Shown here: positions 15,001 through 24,558 of the stretch, in pieces
How positions within the stretch are numbered: position 1 is the stretch's first letter
Layout of the letters: the number at the start of each line of letters is the position of its first letter
NCBI GenBank assembly: GCA_002331485.1
Contig: DCYS01000004.1
Location: forward strand, 21,936 to 85,935
From: Flavobacteriales bacterium UBA2104
Lineage (GTDB): Bacteria; Bacteroidota; Bacteroidia; Flavobacteriales_D; Crocinitomicaceae
DNA length: 64,000 nucleotides
Reading direction: 5' to 3'
The notes under the pieces: model-generated
What the model saw: only the letters and a program-made list of their open reading frames with translations
Told to the model about the DNA's origin: nothing
Database searches by the model: none
Program-made: the position numbers and the translations under genes

Positions 15001-15459
15001 TTACTCCCAAAACCGATCGTCCCAATTCATACAGCTGAGGTTCTCCTCCCATTTACCGATCAAATGATCCAACTCTTCTGGAGCAACATGTTTCTGGATC
15101 AATTCAAATAATTCTCGTTCTTCAAATCGAATGTGTTTTCGGAGTAGGTCTGAGAAGTTCTTACAATCGTTGATTGAATTTAGACCTTGAACAATTTGTT
15201 CAATCGCCTCATGCTGCTGTTCTGCTTTTTGACGAAATTCATTGGCTTTAGGTAAGAAAGTAAAAACTTCCTTTTCCTCAAATTCGAAATGTGGTTTTAA
15301 TAATTGCTCGTAATGGTCGATGATATATTTTACGATGCGATCAACCGCAATACCTTTTTTAATTCCTTTATCGACATTTAAAGCCAAGATCAACCCCTGA
15401 TGATGTTCGCGACTTAATGGCTGAAGTCCTCCGTGACGTTTTAATGGTTGAGGACTCAA
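15001..15459 (-). CDS. Hemerythrin-like domain protein
   Basis: 152 residues of a four-helix hemerythrin/HHE fold. Iron-ligand candidates appear in order: LSREHHQGL, HYEQLLKPHFEFEEKEVF, EQQHEAIEQI and LLRKHIRFEERELFELI. Such proteins bind a di-iron centre and sense or carry oxygen or nitric oxide, or protect against them. The start is a TTG at 15459 that overlaps the mfd stop as TTGA; no in-frame ATG lies near the domain start, so it is probably translated by coupling to mfd. The pairing with a DNA repair factor may point to oxidative or nitrosative damage, which is inference. Confidence 0.87.
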   Translation of the reverse strand: MSPQPLKRHGGLQPLSREHHQGLILALNVDKGIKKGIAVDRIVKYIIDHYEQLLKPHFEFEEKEVFTFLPKANEFRQKAEQQHEAIEQIVQGLNSINDCKNFSDLLRKHIRFEERELFELIQKHVAPEELDHLIGKWEENLSCMNWDDRFWE

Positions 15460-18400
15460 GATTTAACGGTTTCAGGCAAAATTTCACTGATCTCATCCAA
15501 TGCTTCCTCAATACTTTCAACCCCCGTATAGATCAATCTCAGCTTATCATTCTTTTCACTCATTTTTACATTTGGCGGATTACCCTGAATGTAGTTCAAG
15601 ACTTGCGTAAAGATCGGACTCTGATAGTAGGGGTGCTCCGGATTATTTAAGAAATAACCAATCATTTTTCCGGACTTGATCACAAGCTTCGTAAAGCCAA
15701 TTTCTTGTGCTTTCCATCGTAATCTCATCGACTCGATCAGTGTTTTCACCACATCAGGTATCGGTCCGAAACGATCTTTTAATTGTGCTTCGAATTGGAT
15801 GAGTTGCTCATCTGTTTCAATGTTGTCCAGTTCCTGATACAATGCTAAACGCTCCGCAACGTTGTTCACGTAGTCATCTGGTATTCGAATCTCGAGATCG
15901 GTCTCCAGTATACAATCCTGAACATATTTTTGGAAGCTATCAGAGTTTCTGTCTTCAAATACTTCCTTGAATTCAGATTGTCTCAATTCATCAATGGCTT
16001 CATTCAAGATCTTCTGATACATATCAAATCCGATGTCCGCAATAAAACCGCTTTGCTCTCCACCCAGGAGGTTCCCTGCTCCACGAATATCGAGGTCTTT
16101 CATCGCGATACTAAATCCAGCACCTAGATCTGAGAACTGCACCAAGGCGTTTAATCGTTTCTTCGCTTCAGAGGTCAGCATATTGTAACGTGGTGCGATC
16201 AAATAGCAGAATCCTTTCTTGGTAGATCGTCCTACACGTCCTCTCAACTGGTGAAGGTCACTCAACCCAAAATTATTTGCATTGTTGATGATGATCGTAT
16301 TGGCATTTGAAATGTCAATCCCCGATTCAATAATAGTAGTCGCTAACAAAACATCATACTCGTGATTGATAAAGTCCATCATGATCTTCTCCAACTTCTT
16401 TCCCTCCATCTGACCGTGACCTATTCCAACTCTTACACCCGGGCATAAACGCTGGATCATTCCGGCCACTTCCTTGATGTTTTCCAATCGATTGTGGACA
16501 AAATACACCTGTCCTCCGCGGGTTACTTCGTAAGAGATCGCATCCCGAATGATCTCTTCATTGAATTCGATCACCTCTGTCAATACCGGCTGACGGTTAG
16601 GTGGAGGTGTATTGATGATACTCAGATCTCGTGCGCCCATCAACGAGAATTGAAGTGTTCTCGGAATTGGTGTTGCGGTTAACGTCAATGTATCTACTGT
16701 GGCTTTGAGTGTCTTCAATTTATCCTTAACCGAAACGCCAAACTTCTGTTCCTCATCAATAATGATCAATCCGAGGTCCTTGAACTTCACCCCTTTCCCA
16801 ACGATCTTATGGGTTCCTACCAATATATCGATCTTACCTGCTTCCAGATCTTTTAGTGTTTCAGTGATCTGCTTCTGTGACTTGAATCGATTGATATAAT
16901 CGACACGAACCGGAAAATCTTTGAGTCGCTCCTTGAAGCTACGATAATGTTGATGAGAAAGTATCGTAGTCGGCACTAAAATAGCTACTTGCTTTCCATC
17001 CGTCGCTGCTTTGAATGCCGCACGAACAGCAATTTCCGTTTTACCGAAGCCAACATCCCCACAGATCAATCGATCCATCGGTGTGTCTTTCTCCATATCC
17101 TCTTTCACGGCTTCCGTTGCCTTCAGCTGATCAGGTGTATCTTCATATATGAATGAGGCTTCTAACTCGTTTTGCAAATATGTGTCTGGAGAATACGCAT
17201 ATCCCGGCTGACTCTTTCGTTTTGCATATAACTGGATCAGGTCGAAAGCGATCTCCTTGATCTTTTTCTTGGTCTTCTTTTTCAGTTTTGACCAGGTCTG
17301 TGTCCCCAGTTTATTCATTTTCGGAGCAGTGCCGTCTTTCCCTGTATATTTTGAAATGCGGTGCAACGAGTGAATCGAAACATACAATACATCATTGTCC
17401 TTGTAAACCAATCGGATTGCTTCCTGAGGTTTTCCATTGACATCTATCGTTTCCAGTCCGCTGAATCGACCTACTCCATGATCAATGTGCGTAACAAAGT
17501 CTCCTTTTTGAAGATTGTAGATCTCTTTCAGCGTCAACGCTTGTTTCGCCTGACGGAAGCCCTCTTTCAAACGGAAACGGTGATAACGTTCAAAGATCTG
17601 GTGATCGGTATAGCATACCAGTTTTAATTCCTTGCAAATGAATCCTTCATGGATCGCACAATTCACTGATGTAAAGTCAACATTGGCTTCAATATCTCTA
17701 AAAATATCGTGAAGTCGCTCGATCTGTTTTGGTTGATTCGAAAAGATCAAAATATCAGATCCTAGTTTTTTACGTTGCTTTAGATCCTCGGTAAGTAACT
17801 CAAAATTCTTATTAAATGCGGGTTGTGGTTCAAATCCAAATTCGATCACCTTCGCATCCGTATTGGTATAATCCGGACCCCATTCGATCTGATTAAACAG
17901 TTTCGATTGCTTTTCCCAATCCGCAGGATGATAATATAACTCTGAAGGCAAGCTATGCTTCACCCCTGTATCGGGAAGATCTTCGTGAATTTTAACTGCC
18001 TTCTGGTACTCTCGATCCAGTTGTGCTTTGATCTCTTTCAACGAACTGACCCAAAGTGTTGTTTGAGGTCCAAGAAATGAGAGAAAGGAACCATTCTCTT
18101 CCTTCTCCAAGGATTGCTGAATATTCGGAACGATATGGAAAAACGCATGTTCTTTATTGGAAAGTTGTGAAACAGGATCGAACGTACGAATCGTTTCTAC
18201 CTCATCCCCAAAAAACTCCAGTCGGAATGGCTCATCGTGAGCATATGAAAATACATCGACGATTCCACCTCGCACCGCAAACTGACCAGGTTCGTAGACG
18301 AAATCAACGGTTTGAAAGCCGTATTCCAACAACAACTCATTCAAGAAATCGATTGCGTAATCCTTTCCTCGTTCTACTTTGAATGAATGATCTACCAATT

Positions 18401-18812
18401 TTTGCTTGGTAGGCACCCGTTCAAATAACGCTGTAGGGTACGTAACTACCCAAGTATTGGCTGACTTTGAAACTTTATCCAGCGCTTCTGCTCGAGCAAC
18501 CACATTCGCATTATCGGTTTCTTCAACTTTATAAGGAACTTTGTAAGAAGCTGGATAAAACACAATACGATCCTCATCTTTAGGATAAAGGCTTTGAAGA
18601 TCATTAAAAAAGTAAGCCGCTTCTTCTTTATCCTGCAAAACAAAGAGATGATATCCTGGTACTTGTTCAGCTACAGCCGTGGAAGCAAATGACTTCCCAG
18701 CTCCTAAAATACGTTTCCACTGAATCTCTGATTCATCATATTGGAGTTGGTCGATGGTATCCACCACTCCCTGTAATTTTTGAAATTTTTCTCGGATCTC
18801 CTTGATGTTCAT
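15456..18812 (-). CDS. mfd: Transcription-repair coupling factor Mfd
   Basis: 1118 residues, full length for a Bacteroidota Mfd. The N-terminal UvrB-homology region (FVLQDKEEAAYFFNDLQSL, VYEPGQFAVRGGIVDVF) is followed by the RNA-polymerase-interacting CarD-like domain (GDFVTHIDHGVGRFSGL), then an SF2 translocase with Walker A CGDVGFGKTE (about 585) and Walker B IIDEEQKFG. QLRGRVGRSTKKGFCYL and a C-terminal TRCF domain complete it. Mfd displaces RNA polymerase stalled at lesions and recruits UvrA. A TAACTTTG -7 box lies 23 bases upstream of the ATG. It is co-transcribed with the hemerythrin gene. Motifs look intact. Confidence 0.97.
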   Translation of the reverse strand: MNIKEIREKFQKLQGVVDTIDQLQYDESEIQWKRILGAGKSFASTAVAEQVPGYHLFVLQDKEEAAYFFNDLQSLYPKDEDRIVFYPASYKVPYKVEETDNANVVARAEALDKVSKSANTWVVTYPTALFERVPTKQKLVDHSFKVERGKDYAIDFLNELLLEYGFQTVDFVYEPGQFAVRGGIVDVFSYAHDEPFRLEFFGDEVETIRTFDPVSQLSNKEHAFFHIVPNIQQSLEKEENGSFLSFLGPQTTLWVSSLKEIKAQLDREYQKAVKIHEDLPDTGVKHSLPSELYYHPADWEKQSKLFNQIEWGPDYTNTDAKVIEFGFEPQPAFNKNFELLTEDLKQRKKLGSDILIFSNQPKQIERLHDIFRDIEANVDFTSVNCAIHEGFICKELKLVCYTDHQIFERYHRFRLKEGFRQAKQALTLKEIYNLQKGDFVTHIDHGVGRFSGLETIDVNGKPQEAIRLVYKDNDVLYVSIHSLHRISKYTGKDGTAPKMNKLGTQTWSKLKKKTKKKIKEIAFDLIQLYAKRKSQPGYAYSPDTYLQNELEASFIYEDTPDQLKATEAVKEDMEKDTPMDRLICGDVGFGKTEIAVRAAFKAATDGKQVAILVPTTILSHQHYRSFKERLKDFPVRVDYINRFKSQKQITETLKDLEAGKIDILVGTHKIVGKGVKFKDLGLIIIDEEQKFGVSVKDKLKTLKATVDTLTLTATPIPRTLQFSLMGARDLSIINTPPPNRQPVLTEVIEFNEEIIRDAISYEVTRGGQVYFVHNRLENIKEVAGMIQRLCPGVRVGIGHGQMEGKKLEKIMMDFINHEYDVLLATTIIESGIDISNANTIIINNANNFGLSDLHQLRGRVGRSTKKGFCYLIAPRYNMLTSEAKKRLNALVQFSDLGAGFSIAMKDLDIRGAGNLLGGEQSGFIADIGFDMYQKILNEAIDELRQSEFKEVFEDRNSDSFQKYVQDCILETDLEIRIPDDYVNNVAERLALYQELDNIETDEQLIQFEAQLKDRFGPIPDVVKTLIESMRLRWKAQEIGFTKLVIKSGKMIGYFLNNPEHPYYQSPIFTQVLNYIQGNPPNVKMSEKNDKLRLIYTGVESIEEALDEISEILPETVKS

Positions 18813-18835
18813 CGCCTCGATTTCGCTTACTCGTG

Positions 18836-18843
18836 CAAAGTTA
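18836..18843 (-). promoter_or_regulatory. Candidate -7 promoter box of mfd (TAACTTTG on minus strand)
   Basis: Exact TAnnTTTG match read on the minus strand, 23 bases before the mfd ATG. No -33 TTG element at the usual distance. Confidence 0.5.
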
Positions 18844-18999
18844 ACGGTTATTTAGGAGAGTTGTTCATGAAGGAGCATTGTATAATGGGAAGAACATCGA
18901 ATCAGAAGATTAAGCTGATCGGTATAAAATACATTCTCAAATAAAAATTCAACCGAACCTTTTTCAGACAACTGTGTATTACGGTAAAATCTCAGAATT

Positions 19000-20160
19000 A
19001 TGAAAGCAAGAATAGTTTTAATTGTAATGTTATGTAGCACATTTTTCTCCTATGCTCAGGAAAAACCCCAACCGGTAAATTCACTCACCAAGGAGTTTAA
19101 AGAGTTTGAATGGTACACAGAACAGTATTCTCTTTGGGAAAACGAAATTGAAAAAGACAGTAAGAATGAAGCTGCCTGGATTAATCTTTATGCCGCAGCT
19201 CGATATGCTAAATACACCGCCAAAGATGAAGAATCAAAGAAGGTATGGAGCAAAAAAGAAAATGATGTATTACCAAAAATGAGTAAGGCTATTGAGGGAA
19301 CTTATGCATATTATAGAATCTTTACATGGCACAATTCGATTTGGGATGCTAAAGACAAAGATGAACAAGATAAAATCATAAACTATGCATTGAAAGCATA
19401 TAAACTAGATCCATCCAATCCAGATATATATCCTAACTTGATGAATATATATGAAATCTATAAGCCCGATCAAACTAAACAAAAAGAACTGGCTCAGCAA
19501 TGGAAAAAATCAGGAGATTTTACCCCCAATTTAATGGCGCTTTCTTATAACGCTCTGATGAATACGAAAAAAAACGCAATACTAATTACGGCAGGTGATA
19601 ATGACACCTATCCTCTATGGGTAGCTCAGCATGCCGATCAGTTCAGGAAAGATGTGAATATCTTGAATATATTTTTGATCACACTACCCGACTATAGAAA
19701 TAGAATGTTCAAGAGTTTAAACATTCCTCAATTAGAGGGCGATGATTTGAAACACTCTGAGATCATCGAACACATCATTAAATATAAAGGAGATCATTTA
19801 CTTTACTTTTATAATAAAGGAAGTATTGCCAAAGATTCCACACTTCACGACAATTTGTATAATGTTGGACTAGTTTATCAATACGCTGAAGAGTCATTCG
19901 ATAACTCGGCATTGATAGTGGATCATTTTGAAAATAGATTTCTACTCGATCATGTAAAGTATTCTTTTTACCAAAGCACTTATCCAAAGTTGGACCAAAG
20001 ACATAACTATTCTTATTTACCTGGTTTAATGTCTTTGTATCAACACTATGTGCTTATTGAAAATGAATCAAAAACGAAAGAAACAAAGGAGTTAATTCTG
20101 CGTTTAGGTGAGGGTTTTCCCTATCTTCAAGAGATTAAAGAAGAATTAGGTCTTGATTAG
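19000..20160 (+). CDS. Secreted TPR-like protein of unknown function, with DUF2723-like motif
   Basis: 386 residues. A signal peptide (about 1-20, FFSYAQ) is followed by helical repeats resembling TPRs (KDSKNEAAWINLYAAARYA, YALKAYKLDPSNPDIYPNL), so the N-terminal half is probably a periplasmic protein-binding scaffold. The middle contains NAILITAGDNDTYPLWVAQ, a motif I know from the C-terminal soluble part of Bacteroidota DUF2723 membrane proteins, here without their membrane helices. Its 3' end overlaps the ECF sigma factor gene by 8 bp and an anti-sigma-like gene follows, so it is part of a signalling operon and may be a periplasmic sensor or cofactor. The function is not known. Confidence 0.6.
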   Translation: MKARIVLIVMLCSTFFSYAQEKPQPVNSLTKEFKEFEWYTEQYSLWENEIEKDSKNEAAWINLYAAARYAKYTAKDEESKKVWSKKENDVLPKMSKAIEGTYAYYRIFTWHNSIWDAKDKDEQDKIINYALKAYKLDPSNPDIYPNLMNIYEIYKPDQTKQKELAQQWKKSGDFTPNLMALSYNALMNTKKNAILITAGDNDTYPLWVAQHADQFRKDVNILNIFLITLPDYRNRMFKSLNIPQLEGDDLKHSEIIEHIIKYKGDHLLYFYNKGSIAKDSTLHDNLYNVGLVYQYAEESFDNSALIVDHFENRFLLDHVKYSFYQSTYPKLDQRHNYSYLPGLMSLYQHYVLIENESKTKETKELILRLGEGFPYLQEIKEELGLD

Positions 20161-20728
20161 TTTAAACAATTTATCAGATGAATTGCTGATGTCGTCTCTT
20201 CAAAAAGGGGACGAATCAGCGTTTAATATTTTGTATGATCGCTACAGTGATCGCATCTTGTATTTCATGTTCAAGATGTTGGGTCAAGATGAGGCCAAAG
20301 CACAAGACTTCACGCAAGATGTATTCCTAAAAGTCGTAGAATATTCCCATAAATTTGATACAAAGAAGAGTTTTAAAACATGGGTTTTTACCATTGCAGC
20401 AAATCACTGTAAAAACTATTTCAGAAGTAACAAACAGATGGTTGAATTAAATTCCTCTGCCGAAAGCAGTCAAGTTCAAGAATCCAACGAAGATCAATAC
20501 GATCAAAAAGAATTTCGGAAACGACTAAACGTTGAAGTTGATAAGTTGAGTCAAACCTATAAAGAGACCTTTATTCTCCGTTACAAAGAGGACTTAAAAT
20601 TAAAAGAAATCGCTGAAATATTAGATTGTCCAGTTGGAACAATAAAATCAAGATTAAATCATGTTACCAGTGTTTTGGCAGAAAAGTTAAAAGCATACGA
20701 AACATTGGTAAACCAGAAAACAGATTAA
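20153..20728 (+). CDS. ECF-type RNA polymerase sigma factor
   Basis: 191 residues. Region 2 (about 24-90) shows SAFNILYDRYSDRILYFMFK, QDFTQDVFLKVVEYSHKF and SFKTWVFTIAANHCKNYFR. Region 4 (about 130-180) shows LSQTYKETFILRYKEDLKLKEIAEIL and GTIKSRLNH. The start is a TTG at 20153 overlapping the TPR gene by 8 bp; an ATG at 20189 would cut into region 2. The next gene, beginning 2 bp after the stop, encodes a one-helix membrane protein placed like an anti-sigma factor. It would redirect RNA polymerase to a small envelope or stress regulon. The target promoter was not found in the window. Confidence 0.93.
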   Translation: MISLNNLSDELLMSSLQKGDESAFNILYDRYSDRILYFMFKMLGQDEAKAQDFTQDVFLKVVEYSHKFDTKKSFKTWVFTIAANHCKNYFRSNKQMVELNSSAESSQVQESNEDQYDQKEFRKRLNVEVDKLSQTYKETFILRYKEDLKLKEIAEILDCPVGTIKSRLNHVTSVLAEKLKAYETLVNQKTD

Positions 20729-20730
20729 AG

Positions 20731-21399
20731 ATGGACTATAAACTAACTGAATTAATTGAGCTGAAAGCTTTCGAAGAACTATCCGAAACTGAAAAAAGGT
20801 TTGTTTTAGAGTATTTATCCGAAGCTGAATTTCGTGAGCGATCTGAAATGATCTCGAAAGTTAAAAACGAGTTAAAATCTGAAGGATATGAGCTGAAGGC
20901 AAGCGAGCATTCTCGCGTTACTGCACTAGCGGCATTACGCTCAAAACACGCGAAAAAGAAGTCTGGATTTATTCCTGTCATGCTTACATATAAAATTCCT
21001 GTATGGACTTCAATTGCTGCTATCTTCTTGGTTTTTATTCTAACGACTCCTTTCATCTTCAATGAAGGTATCGGGGAGGTGAATACTTCAGAGCGATTAA
21101 CATTAACAGATACCGTTTATGTCGAAAAAATAGTAAAAGACACAATAGAAATTGTTCAACCTGCAGATACTGTAGTCAAAACTGTATATAGACCTATTCA
21201 AAACACATCCACAACAAGTTCGGAAATTATTGCTCCTATATATTCAAATGATTTAATGACGATAGATGAAAGAGAATTTGAGCTAACTCTCGCGAATGAG
21301 GAATATTCTAATCCCGTTGATCTCAAGAAGCCTAGTTCTGGAAAAAGTTTATCTGATGATCCTTTTGCTAAGATTTTACTCGGTATTTCGCAGCAGTGA
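20731..21399 (+). CDS. Putative membrane anti-sigma factor
   Basis: 222 residues from the ATG 2 bp after the sigma factor stop. An acidic, helical cytoplasmic part (about 1-85; ELSETEKRFVLEYLSEAEF) precedes a single membrane helix (about 90-110; IPVWTSIAAIFLVFILTTPF) and a periplasmic part rich in Thr/Val (TDTVYVEKIVKDTIEIVQPAD), ending in SDDPFAKILLGISQQ. I do not recognise a zinc-binding anti-sigma motif (HxxxCxxC), so the call rests on gene order and topology. It would hold the ECF factor at the membrane, with the secreted TPR protein a possible partner. Confidence 0.65.
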   Translation: MDYKLTELIELKAFEELSETEKRFVLEYLSEAEFRERSEMISKVKNELKSEGYELKASEHSRVTALAALRSKHAKKKSGFIPVMLTYKIPVWTSIAAIFLVFILTTPFIFNEGIGEVNTSERLTLTDTVYVEKIVKDTIEIVQPADTVVKTVYRPIQNTSTTSSEIIAPIYSNDLMTIDEREFELTLANEEYSNPVDLKKPSSGKSLSDDPFAKILLGISQQ

Positions 21400-21521
21400 A
21401 GATCCTATCTATCAAACTAAAGGTGTAAACCATGAATTGATCAGGAGATTTGTTGTGTTTCTAACATTGCTCCAATAGATGTGTAAAAGTCATTTCTAGA
21501 TTTTGATATCAAGCTCCCGAT

Positions 21522-21555
21522 AGCATAAGAAGTTGAACTCTCTTCACTTTATGCT
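21522..21555 (+). terminator. Weak hairpin between convergent genes
   Basis: AGCATAA (21522-21528) and TTATGCT (21549-21555), with inner GAAG/CTTC pairs, lie between the anti-sigma gene and the convergent membrane glycosyltransferase gene. No T-run follows, so a terminator role is only suggested by position. Confidence 0.3.
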
Positions 21556-21594
21556 CAGCTTGGAATCCGCAACTGTCGTTAGAAGTACATTAGT

Positions 21595-23376
21595 TCACTG
21601 ATCAGATAAATATTCCAGGTAGAGGTCTGAATCTTCCACCTTGATTAAACTTCCGGTTTGGTTGATTAGACTAATCCGCAATTCATCTATATCATATTGA
21701 TGAAGCGTGATCCCCTGATTCAACTCAAACTTATATTCATTCGCCTTACTTCCATAATACCATCTCAATGGGAAATAGATAAAGTGCTCACGTTCTCCGG
21801 CACTATTTAAGCCTTCGATTTCGACCGTTATATCGTTCACTCCTTGAACGTAAATTAATCCTTTTAAGTGAATGGTAAGGAACTTTCCTTGCTCAACTTT
21901 GTGTCGAGCCAGTTCTTGTCGACCTGTTTCGTAGCTCTCATTTAGTTCGAAATTCACGCTGTACCGAACTACTCTATCCCTTTTATTTTGCAGCAGATGG
22001 TCCGCCGTAAGAGGATCAAAAAGAATTGACCTAAAATCTGTGTGTTCTGCTTGAGAATAGAATGGTTTTCGCGTTAAGATCATATCCTGGGAAGGCTCTA
22101 CTTCTCTCCCCATTTTTACGAGTATTTTATCCGATTGACTGCGTTCGTAGTAAGGCCAGATCAATGACTGTGTAGGATATATCTGGACAGATTGGTGATG
22201 TTCAAGTTTCTTTCTCACTTTTCGGTAGAATTCATAACTCAGGGTCTGATCAGGTGTTACCACAGTTTGGGAAAAATTAAACTTGACCAAAAATGACAAT
22301 GGAAAAAAGAATAATACGACTGATACAATTGGAACCGAAAGATCATCCAGTAAAAATGTAATCGAAAGAATGAAAAACAGTACAAAATGAATACCTGCTC
22401 TGTCTTCAGGATAGTTGACTTCGAAAAACCAGGCAAGAATAAGCGTAACCACCAGGTTTCCTAAAAAGAGATAAACTAAAAATAAAGGTACAGACGCTAA
22501 GCTCTTTCTAAACTTATTAGTGATCATATAACGGAGCGACCATATTATTATACTAACTATCACAGCAACTAGCATCCACTTGATCCATACATGCGCTGAG
22601 AACAAGGTATAATTGGAAAGTGATTTTCCCGTAACTTCCCATAATCCATCCAGGCTACCATAGTAAAGTGCCCCAGCATTTTTCATTCGCAATCCAAATG
22701 TGATCAGTGGCCAAAGTGCCAGACTCGATGAAACAACCGTAAGAATACTGAACCACGACTTCTGAAGAGAAAATGTAGAAATCGATTTCACTACAACAAA
22801 AAATGCCAACAGCACAAAAGAGTTGATGAAGATCAAATTGGCGAAAACACATAGCCAGGCCAACAACATCCCAGCCATTAAATATATAGTCTTACCGTGC
22901 TGTTGCCATTTGACGATCCAGGCAATCGAACCCATTAAGAAGGCAATTCCCAAACCATAACCTCTTGTCATGGCAAAATATTCGATCACAAAAGGAAGCG
23001 TGTTTAAGGCCAGCAACGCCATCCAGTATGCAAATGAGGTCTTTAGCTGTTTCACGATAGAAACTACACTCCAGAAATAGATCGCATAGGTTAAAACATT
23101 CGGAAGCCGCAGTGCCCAGAGGCCCTCTCCAAAAATCAAATAAGAAAAGCGGGACAAATAGGAATTCAGCAAATGATTATTCGCATCAAGCATAGCGGAA
23201 TCACTCCATATATCTCCCGTTTCGATATAGTGAAAGAACGTTGCAACCTCATCGTGTAGTGGAGGAACATAAATTGCTCTTAAAATCACATAGGAAAACA
23301 AGAGCAAAAACAACACCCGTTCAGCGCCATTCTTTTTAATACTTTTATTTAAAAAGACGTTAGCAATTGGGCTCAT
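21595..23376 (-). CDS. GT39/ArnT-like membrane glycosyltransferase
   Basis: 593 residues from ATG 23376 (a TTG directly before it is also in frame). Eleven or more membrane helices fill residues about 20-380. A first extracytoplasmic loop with PPLHDEVATFFHYI resembles the catalytic acidic motif of PMT/ArnT enzymes (an Asp/Glu near the first loop), and NNHLLNSYLSRF follows. Residues about 390-593 form a soluble beta-rich periplasmic domain. Such enzymes move a sugar from a polyprenyl phosphate carrier to protein, lipid or glycan outside the inner membrane. The preceding gene on the same strand is a cytoplasmic GT4 enzyme ending 3 bases upstream, so the two probably build the same glycan. The acceptor is unknown. 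Confidence 0.72.
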   Translation of the reverse strand: MSPIANVFLNKSIKKNGAERVLFLLLFSYVILRAIYVPPLHDEVATFFHYIETGDIWSDSAMLDANNHLLNSYLSRFSYLIFGEGLWALRLPNVLTYAIYFWSVVSIVKQLKTSFAYWMALLALNTLPFVIEYFAMTRGYGLGIAFLMGSIAWIVKWQQHGKTIYLMAGMLLAWLCVFANLIFINSFVLLAFFVVVKSISTFSLQKSWFSILTVVSSSLALWPLITFGLRMKNAGALYYGSLDGLWEVTGKSLSNYTLFSAHVWIKWMLVAVIVSIIIWSLRYMITNKFRKSLASVPLFLVYLFLGNLVVTLILAWFFEVNYPEDRAGIHFVLFFILSITFLLDDLSVPIVSVVLFFFPLSFLVKFNFSQTVVTPDQTLSYEFYRKVRKKLEHHQSVQIYPTQSLIWPYYERSQSDKILVKMGREVEPSQDMILTRKPFYSQAEHTDFRSILFDPLTADHLLQNKRDRVVRYSVNFELNESYETGRQELARHKVEQGKFLTIHLKGLIYVQGVNDITVEIEGLNSAGEREHFIYFPLRWYYGSKANEYKFELNQGITLHQYDIDELRISLINQTGSLIKVEDSDLYLEYLSDQ

Positions 23377-23379
23377 CAA

Positions 23380-24462
23380 CTAACGTTCTTGATTGTTAAA
23401 TAAGGCCAGGTATTTCGCTGTATTCGCATTGACAGAATAAGCCTCCTTTACACGTTTTCTTCCTTCAAGACCAATTTTGGTACGAAGTGCTTCGTCATTG
23501 AGTAATTTCTCTAGAATTACTTTCCAATCATTTTGACTATCACAAAAGAACCCGTTCTCTTCATCTTCCACAATCACCATATTAACCCCTACAGGTGAAA
23601 GCAAAGTAGGAATACTTAAAGCCATATATTGTAGTGCCTTGAAACCACATTTCCCGGCTGACCATTGATCTTCAACGAGTGGCATTACTCCAATTTGAAT
23701 ACGAGCGAGGTCCTCGATCTCGGTTTCCTTATTCCACGGAATAAAGCGTAAAGATTTCAATTCAAAGTCAGGTTTTTCATTCGAGATCACGTGAAATTCG
23801 AATTCATGATCTTTTTCCAACTCCTGCAAAACGGGAGTTATTTCGCTTAAGTAACGCATGGTGGTATGCGTACCCGTCCAGCCTATCACTAGCGGTTTTA
23901 GTGATTGATTCGTTTCTAGATTGTGATGGTTTTGAAGATCGATCGTTGTCGGTATCACCTCTACATTATTGTTGTATTTCCGAGCGAAATCAGCTAGATA
24001 GTCATTTCCCGCAGTTACCTTATGCGCCCATTTCATGCAGTATTTTACTTTCCAATACGCTTTTAGCCGCTGAAACCGAGCGTTGGCCTCACTGTAGTTG
24101 GGTAACCAAATGGCATCATCAAAATCGTATATGTATTTTACACCGAGGATTTTCGCACTGATCCACTCAAATATGGGTGGTCCGATATGAGCCATTTCCC
24201 GATGCACGAAAACATGGTCTGCTTTTTTCAATTTGAAAATCAATCCCCAGCGACGCATAAAGCTGATCATTACTTGATCGAACTTTCCCAAATAATTACC
24301 CGGTTGGTAAAGCGTTTTCCATGCTTTTTCAGACAAGAAGCTGTAAAACTTCACCTCACACCCTTCTTTTTCAAGAATATCTAAATATTGCTCAAAACGA
24401 AAGCGCTGTGATGGAGCCTGACCTTTTGGATAAGGAGCGAGTATGTAGATCTTTTTCTTCAT
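23380..24462 (-). CDS. Glycosyltransferase family 4-like protein
   Basis: 360 residues with the two-Rossmann GT-B layout. The N-terminal part begins KIYILAPYPKGQAPSQRFRF, and the C-terminal donor-binding part has VIGWTGTHTTMRYLSEI, MPLVEDQWSAGKCGFKALQYMALSIP (with the GT4 EX7E-like site shifted or degenerate) and GLEGRKRV. It would transfer a nucleotide-activated sugar in the cytoplasm. It is cotranscribed with the GT39-like membrane enzyme and has its own -7 box. A similar PSQRFRFE start is common in Bacteroidota surface polysaccharide clusters. Confidence 0.85.
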   Translation of the reverse strand: MKKKIYILAPYPKGQAPSQRFRFEQYLDILEKEGCEVKFYSFLSEKAWKTLYQPGNYLGKFDQVMISFMRRWGLIFKLKKADHVFVHREMAHIGPPIFEWISAKILGVKYIYDFDDAIWLPNYSEANARFQRLKAYWKVKYCMKWAHKVTAGNDYLADFARKYNNNVEVIPTTIDLQNHHNLETNQSLKPLVIGWTGTHTTMRYLSEITPVLQELEKDHEFEFHVISNEKPDFELKSLRFIPWNKETEIEDLARIQIGVMPLVEDQWSAGKCGFKALQYMALSIPTLLSPVGVNMVIVEDEENGFFCDSQNDWKVILEKLLNDEALRTKIGLEGRKRVKEAYSVNANTAKYLALFNNQER

Positions 24463-24480
24463 GCATTGATGAACGCATTA

Positions 24481-24488
24481 CAAATGTA
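24481..24488 (-). promoter_or_regulatory. Candidate -7 promoter box (TACATTTG on minus strand)
   Basis: Exact TAnnTTTG match on the minus strand, 18 bases before the ATG of the GT4 gene. Confidence 0.5.
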
Positions 24489-24558
24489 GTTAAATGAAAT
24501 TGTTGAACATCAAACCTTTTAACCAGCACATAAATATCTAATTATCAAAATAGTATTA

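Noticed and set aside
15930..18382. Several plus-strand open frames inside mfd
   Set aside because: They lie opposite a full-length, well-conserved gene and have no plausible starts or domain motifs.
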